Part shown: positions 17,488 to 24,802 of the stretch, one piece after another
Position numbering within the stretch: the stretch's first letter is position 1
How the letters are laid out: every line of letters begins with the position of its first letter
NCBI GenBank assembly: GCA_934371915.1
Contig: CAKROE010000022.1
Coordinates: 1 to 32,751 of the forward strand
Direction: 5' to 3'
From: an uncultured Blautia sp.
Lineage (GTDB): Bacteria; Bacillota; Clostridia; Lachnospirales; Lachnospiraceae
DNA length: 32,751 nucleotides
The notes under the pieces: generated by a model
Database searches by the model: none
The model's input: the letters and a program-made list of their open reading frames with translations, nothing else
What the model was told of the DNA's origin: nothing
Position numbers and translations under genes: made by a program

Positions 17488-18765
17488 ATGAAAGAACTTT
17501 ATGAACAGCTTGGGATTTCTTCTCAGGTATATGATTTTGGGGCAGAGATCGAAGAATCTCTGAAGGAACGTTTTGAGCAGTTTGATAAAACAGCAGAATA
17601 CAATCAGCTCAAAGTACTGATGGCAATGCAGAAAAATAAAGTAAGCGCAGAGTGTTTTCAGTCTTCTTCCGGTTATGGGTATGATGATTTTGGAAGAGAT
17701 ACACTGGAAAAAGTCTATGCGGACACCTTCCATACAGAAGCATGTCTGATTCGTTCACAGATTACCTGTGGTACACATGCACTTGCAATTGCGCTTTTTG
17801 GAAATCTCCGTCCGGGAGATGAACTTCTTGCACCGGCAGGAAAACCATATGATACTCTGGAAGAAGTAATCGGAATCCGTCCGTCCAGAGGATCTCTTGC
17901 AGAATATGGTGTAACCTACAGACAGGTTGATCTGAAAGAAGACGGAACATTCGATTATGATGCGATACGTGCAGCTATCAATGAAAAAACAAAACTTGTC
18001 GAAATTCAGCGTTCAAAAGGTTATCAGACAAGGCCGTCCTATTCTGTACAACAGATTGGAGAACTGATTGCTTTTGTCAAGAGTATCAAGCCGGATGTAA
18101 TCTGTATGGTCGATAACTGCTACGGAGAATTTGTAGATACAGTAGAACCGAGTGATGTAGGTGCAGACATGATCGTTGGCTCGCTGATCAAGAATCCGGG
18201 TGGCGGACTGGCCCCGATCGGCGGTTACATCGCAGGGACAAAGGAATGCGTAGAAAATGCAGCAACACGTATGACATGTCCGGGACTTGGCATGGAAGTC
18301 GGAGCTTCTCTTGGCGTTAACCGTTCTTTTTATCAGGGATTTTTCCTTGCTCCAATGGTGACGAAAGGCGCTTTAAAAGGTGCTGTATTTGCAGCAAATA
18401 TTTATGAAAAACTTGGTTTCCCGGTTGTTCCGAACGGAAGCGAGCCACGTCAGGATATCATTCAGGCAGTGACTTTGGGCACACCGGAAGGGCTGATTGC
18501 ATTCTGCAAAGGTATTCAGGCAGCAGCACCGGTAGACAGTTATGTAGATCCGGAACCGTGGGATATGCCGGGATATGACAGTCAGGTAATTATGGCAGCA
18601 GGTGCTTTTGTACAGGGGTCTTCTATTGAACTCTCAGCAGACGGTCCGGTAAAACCGCCATATGCAGTTTATTTTCAGGGCGGATTGACATGGGAGCATG
18701 CAAAACTCGGTGTGCTGATGTCTTTACAGAAACTTGTTGATGCAAAGATTGTGACACTTCCCTGA
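17488..18765 (+). CDS. Methionine gamma-lyase / aluminium-resistance family PLP enzyme (YnbB-like)
   Basis: A 425-residue fold-type I PLP enzyme of the YnbB group, annotated either as aluminium resistance protein or as methionine gamma-lyase family; the true substrate is unproven. The PLP lysine is probably K235 in GSLIKNPGGGLAPIGG, and the preceding VDNCYGEFVD has the Asp that contacts the PLP ring nitrogen. Other family segments are SSGYGYDDFGRDTLE, QITCGTHALA and EIQRSKGYQTRPS. The ATG at 17488 is one base after the miaA stop, with AGGAAAGGAAG upstream. It continues the mutS-mutL-miaA operon, an association seen in related Clostridia. A role in sulphur amino acid turnover is likely but inferred. 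Confidence 0.9.
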   Translation: MKELYEQLGISSQVYDFGAEIEESLKERFEQFDKTAEYNQLKVLMAMQKNKVSAECFQSSSGYGYDDFGRDTLEKVYADTFHTEACLIRSQITCGTHALAIALFGNLRPGDELLAPAGKPYDTLEEVIGIRPSRGSLAEYGVTYRQVDLKEDGTFDYDAIRAAINEKTKLVEIQRSKGYQTRPSYSVQQIGELIAFVKSIKPDVICMVDNCYGEFVDTVEPSDVGADMIVGSLIKNPGGGLAPIGGYIAGTKECVENAATRMTCPGLGMEVGASLGVNRSFYQGFFLAPMVTKGALKGAVFAANIYEKLGFPVVPNGSEPRQDIIQAVTLGTPEGLIAFCKGIQAAAPVDSYVDPEPWDMPGYDSQVIMAAGAFVQGSSIELSADGPVKPPYAVYFQGGLTWEHAKLGVLMSLQKLVDAKIVTLP

Positions 18766-18783
18766 CAGGGAAAAGGAGAAGGT

Positions 18784-19968
18784 ATGAATGAAAATCCGCA
18801 GGTGATCGTTGTTGGCGGCGGCGCATCCGGACTGACTGCGGCAATTGTGGCGGCACAGAACGGTGCAACAGTAACCGTTCTTGAACAGAACGAAAATCCG
18901 GGCCGTAAGATCTGCGTGACCGGAAACGGCCGCTGTAATCTGACCAATAAAGATATGCGTCCGGAAATTTTTCGTGGAGAACACCCGGAAATTGTACAAA
19001 GCGTTTTGAAGCAGTTCTCCATGGAAGATACACTGAATTTTTTTGAACAGATGGGTGTGGCTTTTACTGACCGTAATGGATGGATTTATCCCAGAAGTAA
19101 TCAGGCAAAATGCATTCCGGAACTGATGCTTTTGAAAGCGCGCTCTCTGAAAGTAAAAATAAAAACAAGAGAAAAAGTGAAGGACGTTTATCAGGAAAAC
19201 GGCAGATGGAAAGTCCGGACCGAAGGATGGACCTACGAAGGTGACAGTGTGATACTGGCAAATGGTTCCAGTGCTTCACAGGTTCCTGGTTCTGACGGAA
19301 GCGGATATGCGATCGCAGAGAAACTTGGTCACAGAATTATCAGACCGCTGCCGGCACTTACAGGATTACGCTGTAAAGGAAATGCTTTTTCTGCCTGGGC
19401 AGGCGTGCGTACAGAGGGCGAAGTGACACTGCTTCTGGATGGAAAACTGTTTTATCAGGAACGGGGCGAACTTCAGCTTACGGACTACGGCATTTCGGGA
19501 ATCCCGGTCTTTCAGCTCAGCAGATATGCGGTTCGTGCACTGGAGGAAGGCAAAAAAGCAGAGCTTTCTGTTAATTTCTTTCCGGAGTATACGACGGAAG
19601 AGCTGGCAAAACTGTTGAGCAGACGGAGAGAACTTTGCCCGTATCAGTCAGAAGCGGAGATTCTTGCGGGACTTCTGCCGGATAAATTGATCCGGGCTTT
19701 CCGCAAACAGAAAGACCTTATTCAGGCATTGACTTCATACAGACTGACAGTCAAAGGAAGTGCCGGACTGGAACAGGCGCAGGTCTGTTCCGGAGGTGTC
19801 GACACAACTCAGGTAAATACAGAAACACTTGAATCACATATTCATAAAGGGCTTTATTTTGCAGGCGAACTTCTGGATATTGATGGTCCGTGCGGTGGCT
19901 ATAATCTGCAGTGGGCATGGTCAAGCGGTGCGGTAGCCGGTTTACACAGTGCGAGGGAAAAGTTATGA
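18784..19968 (+). CDS. NAD(P)/FAD-dependent oxidoreductase, HI0933/YhiN (BaiN-RdsA) family
   Basis: A 394-residue flavoprotein. It starts with a Rossmann dinucleotide motif, VIVVGGGASGLTAA at 7-20, and continues with the family-diagnostic NPGRKICVTGNGRCNLTN. LANGSSASQVPGSDGSGY lies mid-protein, and the C-terminal FAD-binding part has GLYFAGELLDIDGPCGGYN. Substrates of the family are poorly known: some members reduce bile-acid intermediates or tetracycline-like compounds, but this says little about the present one. AAAGGAG precedes the ATG at 18784. The stop overlaps the next gene's start by 4 bases (ATGA), so the two flavoproteins are translationally coupled. Confidence 0.92.
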   Translation: MNENPQVIVVGGGASGLTAAIVAAQNGATVTVLEQNENPGRKICVTGNGRCNLTNKDMRPEIFRGEHPEIVQSVLKQFSMEDTLNFFEQMGVAFTDRNGWIYPRSNQAKCIPELMLLKARSLKVKIKTREKVKDVYQENGRWKVRTEGWTYEGDSVILANGSSASQVPGSDGSGYAIAEKLGHRIIRPLPALTGLRCKGNAFSAWAGVRTEGEVTLLLDGKLFYQERGELQLTDYGISGIPVFQLSRYAVRALEEGKKAELSVNFFPEYTTEELAKLLSRRRELCPYQSEAEILAGLLPDKLIRAFRKQKDLIQALTSYRLTVKGSAGLEQAQVCSGGVDTTQVNTETLESHIHKGLYFAGELLDIDGPCGGYNLQWAWSSGAVAGLHSAREKL

Positions 19969-21551
19969 TACGTATTACACAGTTAAAACTTCCTGTTGAT
20001 CACAGGCAGGAGCAGTTACGAAAAAAAATAGCCAGAACGCTGAAATGTGGGGAAGACACTTTCTCTTATGAAATTGTACGCCAGTCGCTGGATGCACGCC
20101 ATAAAGAAGATAAAAAATTTGTCTATACAGTAGATGTGAGTACTCCGGCAGAAAAAAAACTGCTTCGCAAAAACAGAGATAAAAATGTAGCATTCTTTGA
20201 GAAAAAGGAATATTGTTTTCCGAAACCAGGTGAAGAGGTTCTGAAGAATCCTCCGGTAGTTGTCGGAAGCGGTCCGGCGGGCCTTTTTTGTGCGTGGTAT
20301 CTCGCAAGAGCCGGTTACCGGCCGCTGGTACTGGAACGCGGACAGGAGGCACAGAAGCGTAAGGAAACGGTTGATCGTTTCTGGAAAGACGGGATTCTTG
20401 ATCCGGAGTCTAATGTACAGTTTGGCGAAGGCGGTGCGGGTACGTTTTCTGACGGAAAGCTGAATACGCTGGTAAAAGATCCGAACGGACGTAATCATGA
20501 GGTTCTGAAACGCTTTGTGGAAGCAGGTGCGCCGCAGGAAATTGTATATCAGCAGAAGCCACATCTCGGAACGGACGTGCTGATCGGTATTGTTGAGACC
20601 ATGCGCCATCAGATTGAAGAAATGGGCGGGTCATTCTGCTTTGAATCAAAAGTAACAGATCTTTGTATGGAAAACGGGCGGCTTTGCGCGGTGGAAATTA
20701 ATGCTGGAGAAAAAATACCGGCGGAGGTCTGTGTACTTGCACTTGGGCACAGTGCCCGCGATACTTTTTCCATGCTTCACAGACGTGGGATTTTTATGCA
20801 GCCGAAATCTTTTGCAGTAGGGCTTCGTATGGAACATCCGCAGAAGATGATCAATATGGAGCTTTATGGTGAAGAAGAAAACAAAACACTGGGAGCGGCC
20901 AGTTATAAAGTGACGCATACCTGCCAGAACGGCAGAGGTGTTTATTCGTTCTGCATGTGTCCGGGAGGTTATGTAGTCAATGCGTCCTCAGAAGAGGGAA
21001 TGCTTGCTGTTAACGGGATGAGTTATCAGGCGCGTGACAGCAAAAATGCCAACAGTGCGTTGATCGTTACAGTTTCACCGGAGGATTTTCCGGAGGAAGG
21101 TGTGCTTGGAGGTATTACTTTTCAGCGAAATCTGGAAAAGGCAGCATGGGAACTTGGAAAGGGCAGGATTCCGGTGCAGCTTTTCGAAGATTTTAAAGAA
21201 CACAGGAAAAGTACGGAATTTGGTGAGGTCATGCCACAGATGAAGGGTGCATATGTTCTTACAGATGTGCGTTCAATCCTTCCGAAAGAGATCGGTGATT
21301 CCATTGAAGAAGGAGTGACTGCATTTGGCAGAAAGATAAAAGGTTTCGACCGGCCGGATGCGCTCCTGAGCGGTATTGAAAGCCGTACATCCTCTCCTGT
21401 GCGTATTGTGCGGGACAGACAGGGGTGTGCAAATATTGAGGGAATTTACCCCTGTGGCGAAGGCGCCGGATATGCGGGAGGTATTACTTCTGCGGCTATG
21501 GACGGGATAAAAACTGCTGAATTCATATGTGAAAAATTTAAGAATTTTTAG
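19965..21551 (+). CDS. FAD-dependent dehydrogenase of the COG2509 type
   Basis: A 528-residue flavoprotein of uncharacterised role. About 95 N-terminal residues (SLDARHKEDKKFVYTVDV lies in this part) precede the FAD-binding motif VVVGSGPAGLFCAWYLARAG at about 98-117. Further family features are NVQFGEGGAGTFSDGKLNT, CVLALGHSARDTF and, at the C terminus, GIESRTSSPVRIVRD and GIYPCGEGAGYAGGI. The ATG at 19965 overlaps the previous TGA as ATGA and follows GAGGG; a longer frame from 19911 merely reads through the end of the upstream gene. The stop codon abuts a strong terminator, which ends the mutS operon. Confidence 0.9.
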   Translation: MIRITQLKLPVDHRQEQLRKKIARTLKCGEDTFSYEIVRQSLDARHKEDKKFVYTVDVSTPAEKKLLRKNRDKNVAFFEKKEYCFPKPGEEVLKNPPVVVGSGPAGLFCAWYLARAGYRPLVLERGQEAQKRKETVDRFWKDGILDPESNVQFGEGGAGTFSDGKLNTLVKDPNGRNHEVLKRFVEAGAPQEIVYQQKPHLGTDVLIGIVETMRHQIEEMGGSFCFESKVTDLCMENGRLCAVEINAGEKIPAEVCVLALGHSARDTFSMLHRRGIFMQPKSFAVGLRMEHPQKMINMELYGEEENKTLGAASYKVTHTCQNGRGVYSFCMCPGGYVVNASSEEGMLAVNGMSYQARDSKNANSALIVTVSPEDFPEEGVLGGITFQRNLEKAAWELGKGRIPVQLFEDFKEHRKSTEFGEVMPQMKGAYVLTDVRSILPKEIGDSIEEGVTAFGRKIKGFDRPDALLSGIESRTSSPVRIVRDRQGCANIEGIYPCGEGAGYAGGITSAAMDGIKTAEFICEKFKNF

Positions 21552-21577
21552 GAGGGAGTGTACATCTCCCTCTTTTT
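21552..21577 (+). terminator. Rho-independent terminator of the mutS operon
   Basis: A perfect 7-bp stem, GAGGGAG (21552-21558) with CTCCCTC (21566-21572), has a 7-base loop and is followed directly by TTTTT. It begins one base after the stop codon of the last gene. Confidence 0.9.
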
Positions 21578-21587
21578 ATGCTAGAAT
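21559..21587 (+). promoter_or_regulatory. Promoter of radC and the mre-min operon, embedded in the terminator
   Basis: TAGAAT at 21582-21587 has an upstream TG (21579-21580), forming an extended -10. TGTACA at 21559-21564 is a four-of-six -35 with 17-base spacing. The -35 falls in the loop of the preceding terminator. It lies about 50 bases before the radC start, and no other promoter is visible in the short gap. Confidence 0.55.
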
Positions 21588-21637
21588 AATCTTTGATTCT
21601 TTTGAGAGTCTGTCACAGAGAGCGGCAGGTAAATCAA

Positions 21638-22348
21638 ATGAACCATACGATCAAAGAAATGCCGGAATCACAGAGACCCTATGAGAAATGTATACGGGAA
21701 GGCGAAGGCTCTTTAAGCGACAGCGAGCTTCTGGCAGTGATACTCCGGACAGGAACCAGGGGAAGCAATTCACTGACTCTGGCAAATGATATTTTAAAAC
21801 ACATGGAGCAGTCTTCTTATCCGGGACTTCCGGGAATCATTCACAGTTCACTTCCTGAACTGCGCAGGATTCATGGAATAGGTGCCGTCAAGGCAGTTCA
21901 GCTCAAATGTATCGGGGAACTGTCGAAGCGGATCGCCAGTGAGGCCGCGAGGTCTATGCTGGATTTCAAAAATCCGGATTCGATCGCTGCGTATTATATG
22001 GAACAGCTTCGTCATCAGGAGCAGGAAGTGATGATCTGCATGATGCTGGATAATCAGAACCATTTGCTTGGTGATACGGTGCTGTCTAAGGGAACCGTCA
22101 ATGCGACGCTGATCACTCCGAGAGAAGTCTTTCTGGAGGCTCTGCGTTATCATGCGGTCAACCTGATACTGATTCACAATCATCCGGGAGGAAATCCATC
22201 CCCCAGTGTATGCGACAAAGAAATCACAGAGAGAATCAGTCTGGCAGGTGAAATGCTTGGTATCTGTCTGCTGGATCATATTATCATCGGTGATCAGAGA
22301 TACGTAAGTTTCAGAGAACAGGGACTGTTGGACGAATATCCGGTATGA
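21638..22348 (+). CDS. radC: RadC family JAB/MPN domain protein
   Basis: A 236-residue protein. The N-terminal half has a helix-hairpin-helix region (ELRRIHGIGAVKAVQLK). The C-terminal half has the JAMM metal motif H-x-H-x7-S-x2-D at H180, H182, S190 and D193 (HNHPGGNPSPSVCD). One residue differs from the usual form: Gly instead of Ser after HxHP. The metal ligands are intact, so a metalloenzyme is plausible, but the biological role of RadC is unsettled. I start at the ATG at 21638, where the family N terminus (KEMPESQRPYEK) begins; the ribosome site is weak (GGCAGG). It is the first gene of the mre-min cluster, an arrangement also known from Bacillus. Confidence 0.94.
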   Translation: MNHTIKEMPESQRPYEKCIREGEGSLSDSELLAVILRTGTRGSNSLTLANDILKHMEQSSYPGLPGIIHSSLPELRRIHGIGAVKAVQLKCIGELSKRIASEAARSMLDFKNPDSIAAYYMEQLRHQEQEVMICMMLDNQNHLLGDTVLSKGTVNATLITPREVFLEALRYHAVNLILIHNHPGGNPSPSVCDKEITERISLAGEMLGICLLDHIIIGDQRYVSFREQGLLDEYPV

Positions 22349-22360
22349 AGGGATTGTTTT

Positions 22361-23374
22361 ATGCTTTTAAGAAAAACATACGGAATAGATCTGGGAAGCA
22401 GCAGCATTAAAGTCTATTCCTTTTTTAAAAACAAAAGTTACATGGAAAAGAACATGCTTGCATCAAAAGGACGCAGGATTATCGCCGTGGGCAATGAAGC
22501 ATACGATATGTTTGAAAAAGCACCTGCTGATATCGTAGTTAATTCGCCGATGGCTTTTGGTATGATCGCCAATCTGGAACTGCAGGAAATCGCATTGTAC
22601 AGTATGATGAAAAAGATCGACCGTTTTCTTGGTATCGGTTCCGATATGTTTTTTTCAGTACCGCTTGATATGACGGCCATCGAAAAAAGAGCATACTATC
22701 ATGTGGCAAACGGACACTGGCTCCGTCAGAACAGAGTCTATATGGTAGAGGCACCGATCGCAGATGCGATTGCCATGGGAGTGGATCTTAATAAAAATGC
22801 GGGAAGCATGATTGTCAATATCGGTGCACAGAGCACGCAGTTTTCGGTTATTACTGACGGCAAGATCATCATTGCAAGGAAGATTCCAATCGGTGGCAGG
22901 CAGATGAATGAGGCAATCTGCAATGAGATACGTAAGCGCTACAATCTTCAGATCGGTACGCGTACAGGGAAACGTCTGAAACTTGCGATGGGACGTCTGA
23001 ATGATCAGCGTAAGGATGCACGTAAAGTTGTTGGTATCGACGGAATATCCGGACTTCCCAGAGAAGAAGTGATTTCCGGATATGTGGTTAATGCGGGAAT
23101 CATGAACTGCGTCAATGAAATTGCAGCAGAAATGAAGACTTTTCTTGAACGTATTCCTCCACAGATTTCTTATCACATTGCACGTGAGGGGATTTTCCTT
23201 ACAGGAGGAAGTACAAAGATTCCATATATAGATAATTATCTTGCAAGTTACACCGGCTTTTCGTTTAAGCTTTCAGATCTTTACGAAAAAGCAACGGTCA
23301 CGGGTCTGGAAAAAATCATCCGTGACCGTAATCTGATGAAGTGGGCTCAGCCTGTAAAACAACGTAAATTATGA
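22361..23374 (+). CDS. mreB: Divergent MreB family rod-shape protein
   Basis: A 337-residue actin-like protein next to mreC, so it takes the mreB position. Visible motifs are phosphate-1 YGIDLGSSSIKVYSF at 7-21, MIVNIGAQSTQFSVI at 150-164 (phosphate-2, normally VDIGGGTTE) and GIFLTGGSTKIP at 277-288 (adenosine). Two ATPase residues of standard MreB appear changed: the Glu before Pro in the EEP motif is Ala (EAP at 130-132), and the phosphate-2 Asp is Asn153. The predicted membrane amphipathic N terminus is short (MLLRK). The family is clear, but active ATP hydrolysis is doubtful. The ATG at 22361 is 12 bases after the radC stop, with GAAGGG upstream. Confidence 0.88.
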   Translation: MLLRKTYGIDLGSSSIKVYSFFKNKSYMEKNMLASKGRRIIAVGNEAYDMFEKAPADIVVNSPMAFGMIANLELQEIALYSMMKKIDRFLGIGSDMFFSVPLDMTAIEKRAYYHVANGHWLRQNRVYMVEAPIADAIAMGVDLNKNAGSMIVNIGAQSTQFSVITDGKIIIARKIPIGGRQMNEAICNEIRKRYNLQIGTRTGKRLKLAMGRLNDQRKDARKVVGIDGISGLPREEVISGYVVNAGIMNCVNEIAAEMKTFLERIPPQISYHIAREGIFLTGGSTKIPYIDNYLASYTGFSFKLSDLYEKATVTGLEKIIRDRNLMKWAQPVKQRKL

Positions 23375-23393
23375 TCTTTTAGGGGTATGATAC

Positions 23394-24275
23394 ATGAAAA
23401 ACCTGAAAAAAAAGTTTCGGTTTCGTATACATTTAAAAAGTAAACATCTGCTTGTTATTATGACGCTTTTCTGCGGCAGTACGATTGTTGCCACACTGGC
23501 TTCCGGTATTACGGCAGCACCGTTTCAGGAGGCTGCCGGAGCAATTGTAGTTCCTTTCGAAAAGAGTATTACCACGATCGGTGTATGGCTCACCGATCTC
23601 AACAAAGCATTTAAGGACAAACAGGATCTTGTAGATGCAAATAAGGAACTTCAGAATACGGTAGATACACTGACAGAGCAGAATAATATTCTGATCCAGA
23701 ACCAGTCTGAGCTTACGCGGCTTCAGGAGCTGTACAAGCTGGATGAAGAGTATTCCGATTATCCGAAGGTTGCGGCAAGGATCATTTCAAAAGATCCGGG
23801 CAACTGGTATGATACATTTATGATCAATAAAGGAAGTAAAGACGGAATACGTGTAGACAATAACGTCATTGCCGGAAAAGGTCTGGTTGGTATTGTTACA
23901 GAGGTTGGCAGCAACTGGGCAACTGTCCGCTCGATCATTGACGACAGCAGTAATGTAAGTGCCATGACTGTCGGGACCGATGATACCTGCGTAGTCGAAG
24001 GAGATCTGGAGTTGATCGATGAGGGTAAAATGCGTTTTACACAGCTCTATGACAAAGAAGATAAAGTAACAGCAGGAGAACGGGTTGTTACTTCAAATAT
24101 CAGTGAGAAATATGTTGAGGGACTTTTTATCGGATATGTCAGTGAGATTTCGCTGGATTCCAACAATCTGACAAAGACAGGTACACTTGTTACACCTGTT
24201 GATTTTCAGCATCTCAAAGATGTGTTTGTAATTACCGTAAATAAACAGGATTCCATAGAGGAAGGAGAACAGTGA
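23394..24275 (+). CDS. mreC: Rod shape-determining protein MreC
   Basis: MreC is the extracytoplasmic scaffold that activates the PBP2-RodA synthase. The 293-residue protein has a basic cytosolic N terminus, one membrane segment (about residues 18-40) and a coiled coil at about 70-115 (KELQNTVDTLTEQNNIL). The MreC beta-barrel domains follow, with the typical DPGNWYDTFMINKGSKDGI and NNVIAGKGLVGIV stretches. The length is within the family range. GGGGTATGATAC precedes the ATG at 23394. The stop TGA shares one base with the mreD ATG. Confidence 0.95.
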   Translation: MKNLKKKFRFRIHLKSKHLLVIMTLFCGSTIVATLASGITAAPFQEAAGAIVVPFEKSITTIGVWLTDLNKAFKDKQDLVDANKELQNTVDTLTEQNNILIQNQSELTRLQELYKLDEEYSDYPKVAARIISKDPGNWYDTFMINKGSKDGIRVDNNVIAGKGLVGIVTEVGSNWATVRSIIDDSSNVSAMTVGTDDTCVVEGDLELIDEGKMRFTQLYDKEDKVTAGERVVTSNISEKYVEGLFIGYVSEISLDSNNLTKTGTLVTPVDFQHLKDVFVITVNKQDSIEEGEQ

Positions 24276-24802
24276 TGAGAAGCAAGATTGTGTTGCTTGT
24301 GACGACAGTTGTCTGTTTTCTGATCCAGTCGACTGTGTTGCATCTGATATCTATTGGTTCGATCACACCTAATCTGCTGCTGATTCTCTGTGTTTCCATG
24401 GGACTTATGCGAGGACGTAAGGTAGGCTTATGGACAGGGTTTTTCAGCGGTCTTCTGATAGATCTGTTTTATGGATCTGTATTTGGTTTCTATGCACTGA
24501 TCTATATGTATGTCGGTTTTTTCAGTGGTTACGCATTTCGTATTTATTATGATGATGACATTAAAGTACCGATCATGCTGACAGTGATCATGGATACATT
24601 CTACAATCTTGCAGTATATGGGCTGCAGTTTCTGCTCCGTGGAAGACTGGGGCTGGGTACATATTTTACAAGAATCATTGTTCCGGAAGTTTTTTACACA
24701 GTGTTCCTTACTGTGATCGTGTATCGGATCTTTCACTACATTAACTATCATTTCATGAGCGCGACAAGGAAAGAAAGTGAGTCTATTTGGGTACTAAAAT
24801 AA
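24275..24802 (+). CDS. mreD: Rod shape-determining protein MreD
   Basis: A 175-residue integral membrane protein, hydrophobic almost throughout, with five or six probable membrane segments. The pattern LLLILCVSMGLMRGRKVGLWTGFFSGLLIDL is typical of MreD (the G-L-x-D signature after a cytosolic RGRK loop). MreD is a membrane partner of MreC in the elongation complex. I use the ATG at 24275, 7 bases after GGAAGGAG; a GTG one codon earlier is possible but too close to the ribosome site. The last 16 bases overlap the mrdA start. Confidence 0.93.
   Translation: MRSKIVLLVTTVVCFLIQSTVLHLISIGSITPNLLLILCVSMGLMRGRKVGLWTGFFSGLLIDLFYGSVFGFYALIYMYVGFFSGYAFRIYYDDDIKVPIMLTVIMDTFYNLAVYGLQFLLRGRLGLGTYFTRIIVPEVFYTVFLTVIVYRIFHYINYHFMSATRKESESIWVLK

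Noticed and set aside
20016..20609. 197-codon minus-strand frame opposite the second flavoprotein gene
   Set aside because: It is antisense to the FAD-binding region, with an odd Phe/Arg/Ser-rich composition and no start signals.
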